Shown: positions 48,271-49,644 of the stretch, one piece after another
How positions within the stretch are numbered: the stretch's first letter is position 1
Layout of the letters: the number at the start of each line of letters is the position of its first letter
Source of the DNA: Salinivibrio siamensis
Lineage (GTDB): Bacteria > Pseudomonadota > Gammaproteobacteria > Enterobacterales > Vibrionaceae
Length of the DNA stretch: 49,644 bases
Assembly (NCBI RefSeq): GCF_001996005.1
Contig: NZ_MUFB01000001.1
Span: 239,354-288,997, forward strand
Direction: 5' to 3'
Program-made: the position numbers and the translations under genes
Notes under the pieces: model-generated
The model's database searches: none
What the model was told of the DNA's origin: nothing
Seen by the model: the letters and a program-made list of their open reading frames with translations, nothing else

Positions 48271-49401
48271 ATGAAGAAAAATACGCTCATTGCCCTATTA
48301 TTGGCTGGCATCACCCAAGCTTTGACTCCCGCTTTTGCGGCCAATGCCGATAATTCAGTGGTTGATATAAAACGCGACACCGCCAAACAACTGAGTCAAG
48401 ATTATGCGCTATTAGCGCCTGTGCTCCACCGTAGCATTAATGCCTATGGCCTGAATGCGTCGCTACAAAGTCTCACCCAAACGCGTGCACATCAGCTTAA
48501 TGATCAACTGCGCGCGGCCGACCGCGCCTTGCGAGAGGCACAAGGGGTCGAAGAGGTCGCCGAACAGTTGCTTGAAGTGCGTCTGGCAGACCCCAGCATG
48601 CTCGCACGCTGGCAAGCTGGCCAAGCGCCACTGTTTGCCTTTGAGCCAGCAGGCGATGATAAAACCTGGACCCAGATTGAAGCCTACGACACCAACGGCA
48701 AGGTACACTGGCTAGACGTTCATCAGTTGCCTGACCGTCCTATTTTGGTAGTGGATGCCAATGGTGAAGCCTCACTTAAAGCTGGCCTAGAAGTGATGCG
48801 CCGCACCCTGGCCGAGCAAGCCCCAGCGTCCCGCATGCGTCGTCACGCGCCAATGATGGCACAAGGACCAGCCGAGCCCATTGACACCACAGTGCTCAAA
48901 TCAATCCGCCTTGAAGACGACCAAGAGCCTTGGATCTCCGGCGCGGCCGAGATATACGCGATTGTCACCGGCGTGAATCCTAGCCGTGACGAACCAACGC
49001 TCGACATTGTCGATATGCCCTATTTGGATTACGACCAAACCACCTATCACCCTAATCAAGTGATGATCCACTGGGAGCGTTATCGCTGGGGCGCGGCGGA
49101 CGTGATCTTGATGGAGCAAGACGACGGCACCAACTACAAAGAATTGGCCTTGAAACTTAACGAGGTGGCGAGCGACATCATTGCCGCCATTCCAGATTTA
49201 GAGGTGCAAGCCTATGGCGTGATCACCAAGATCACCGGCAAAATCATTGAAGCCATCCCCGACGGCTGGCTCACCAACGATGATGACTTTGTGGACGTGT
49301 ACTACACCCTACTCAAAGACCGCGAATACCGCGACCACCCCAGCGCCGGCGGCAACACCATCGCCACCTGGCAACCACTGACCATTGAACCGACAGAATA
49401 A
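48271..49401 (+). CDS. Secreted protein of unknown function, probably DUF3103
   Basis: This 376-residue protein starts with a typical Sec signal peptide (MKKNTLIALLLAGITQ, cleavage likely after AFA). The mature part has a helical, polar N-terminal third, and a more conserved C-terminal half with GAAEIYAIVTGVNPSRDEP, VDMPYLDYDQTTYHPNQVMI and MEQDDGTNYKELALKLNEVA. It resembles the DUF3103 family, known from Vibrio relatives and without assigned function. No membrane helix or known catalytic motif is visible. ATG 48271 was chosen over an upstream in-frame start at 48211 because AAGGAAA precedes it and the signal peptide begins here. It follows arcA's terminator, so it has its own promoter. The acidic clusters (DDDFVD and others) may bind a metal; that is speculative. 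Confidence 0.7.
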   Translation: MKKNTLIALLLAGITQALTPAFAANADNSVVDIKRDTAKQLSQDYALLAPVLHRSINAYGLNASLQSLTQTRAHQLNDQLRAADRALREAQGVEEVAEQLLEVRLADPSMLARWQAGQAPLFAFEPAGDDKTWTQIEAYDTNGKVHWLDVHQLPDRPILVVDANGEASLKAGLEVMRRTLAEQAPASRMRRHAPMMAQGPAEPIDTTVLKSIRLEDDQEPWISGAAEIYAIVTGVNPSRDEPTLDIVDMPYLDYDQTTYHPNQVMIHWERYRWGAADVILMEQDDGTNYKELALKLNEVASDIIAAIPDLEVQAYGVITKITGKIIEAIPDGWLTNDDDFVDVYYTLLKDREYRDHPSAGGNTIATWQPLTIEPTE

Positions 49402-49644
49402 TCTTGGACTGGGGATAGAAAGCCAAAACGCAGCCATAGGGCTGCGTTCAGATTGCTGACGAACCCCGCCTTTTTAGGCGGGGTTCTTTTTGATAAGCGG
49501 CCGTAGGCCGCGATCGCGATATTTTTTGTTAGAGAGTGGTCGCTACCGACCAACGCCCAAATTGGCGGATAGAAGCCAATTTGCCTTATATCCGCCATGT
49601 TAAAGCCGCATTTTCTTAGATAGCTCACCACTAACGCTATCTTC
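49402..49644. repeat. Hairpin-dense region, likely edge of a repeated or mobile element
   Basis: No gene is called here. In about 220 bases there are at least six inverted repeats: AACGCAGCC/GGCTGCGTT (49427-49448), GAACCCCGCC/GGCGGGGTTC (49461-49486), GCGGCC/GGCCGC (49497-49511), TGGTCG/CGACCA (49537-49552), AAATTGGC/GCCAATTT (49559-49582) with the overlapping alternative GGCGGATA/TATCCGCC (49564-49596), and AGATAGC/GCTATCT (49618-49642). The minus strand has a 109-codon frame (49631-49302) that runs antisense into the DUF3103 gene and is not credible as a protein. Its GSDHSLTKNIAIAAYGRL stretch recalls small ORFs often predicted in repeated elements of marine Vibrionaceae. The element is cut by the window end, so its identity is open. 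Confidence 0.45.
49461..49491 (+). terminator. Intrinsic terminator in the right-end region
   Basis: A perfect 10-bp stem GAACCCCGCC/GGCGGGGTTC has loop TTTTTA and is followed by TTTTT. It lies 60 bases after the DUF3103 stop and could end that message. Confidence 0.85.

Noticed and set aside
49302-49631. 109-codon minus-strand frame at the right end
   Set aside because: It runs antisense through the 3' end of the DUF3103 gene and across perfect hairpins, including a terminator; its composition suggests repeat DNA and not a protein.

Overview
The window reads as a chromosomal core region of a Vibrionaceae bacterium (Gammaproteobacteria). I infer this from nadC followed by pilABCD-coaE-zapD-yacG, the division and cell-wall cluster without ddlB, a dciA-type helicase loader, and proteins close to their Vibrio and E. 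coli counterparts. Salinivibrio, Grimontia or a relative are possible; the genus cannot be fixed from sequence reading alone. Almost all of the DNA is coding, and most transcription units end in a clear intrinsic terminator.

Layout. (1) 1-6380, plus strand: the 3' end of nadC, then type IV pilus genes pilA-pilB-pilC-pilD (competence/adhesion pilus) running into coaE, zapD and yacG. The terminator lies inside the 3' end of the opposing mutT. (2) 6357-9547, minus: secA then mutT, with no recognisable secM; dciA is divergent. (3) 10596-27625, minus: the whole dcw cluster, transcribed mraZ-rsmH-ftsL-ftsI-murE-murF-mraY-murD-ftsW-murG-murC-ftsQ-ftsA-ftsZ-lpxC. Many genes overlap by 1-8 bases. A promoter with a row of 10-bp-spaced TGG boxes (a MraZ operator) precedes mraZ, and a second good promoter precedes ftsQAZ. 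(4) 27838-29170, minus: RNase P RNA and rsmI. (5) 29226-32587, plus: lpoA-yraN-diaA-dolP, an envelope and replication-timing set. (6) 32588-34930: an iron-regulated (Fur-box) TonB-dependent outer-membrane receptor standing alone. (7) 34980-42467: lptF-lptG on minus, divergent from pepA, holC and valS. (8) 42649-46494: a duplicated DUF2061 membrane protein, an M48 membrane protease with yjgN, the acetyltransferase yjgM, and rraB. This resembles the E. coli valS-yjgN-yjgM-rraB neighbourhood. (9) 46495-48092: arcA (arginine deiminase), where E. coli has argI, behind a 5' region with a possible short leader peptide. (10) 48271-49401: a secreted protein of unknown function (probably DUF3103). (11) 49402-49644: a dense array of hairpins that looks like the edge of a repeated or mobile element.

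The genes cover peptidoglycan precursor synthesis (mur, mraY), septation (fts, zapD), regulation of the synthases (lpoA), LPS synthesis and export (lpxC, lptFG), envelope integrity (dolP), protein export (secA) and replication initiation and elongation (dciA, diaA, holC). No wholly new multi-gene system is evident. The most interesting leads are regulatory: the mraZ operator, the murC-ftsQ gap, the arcA leader, and the structured right end.
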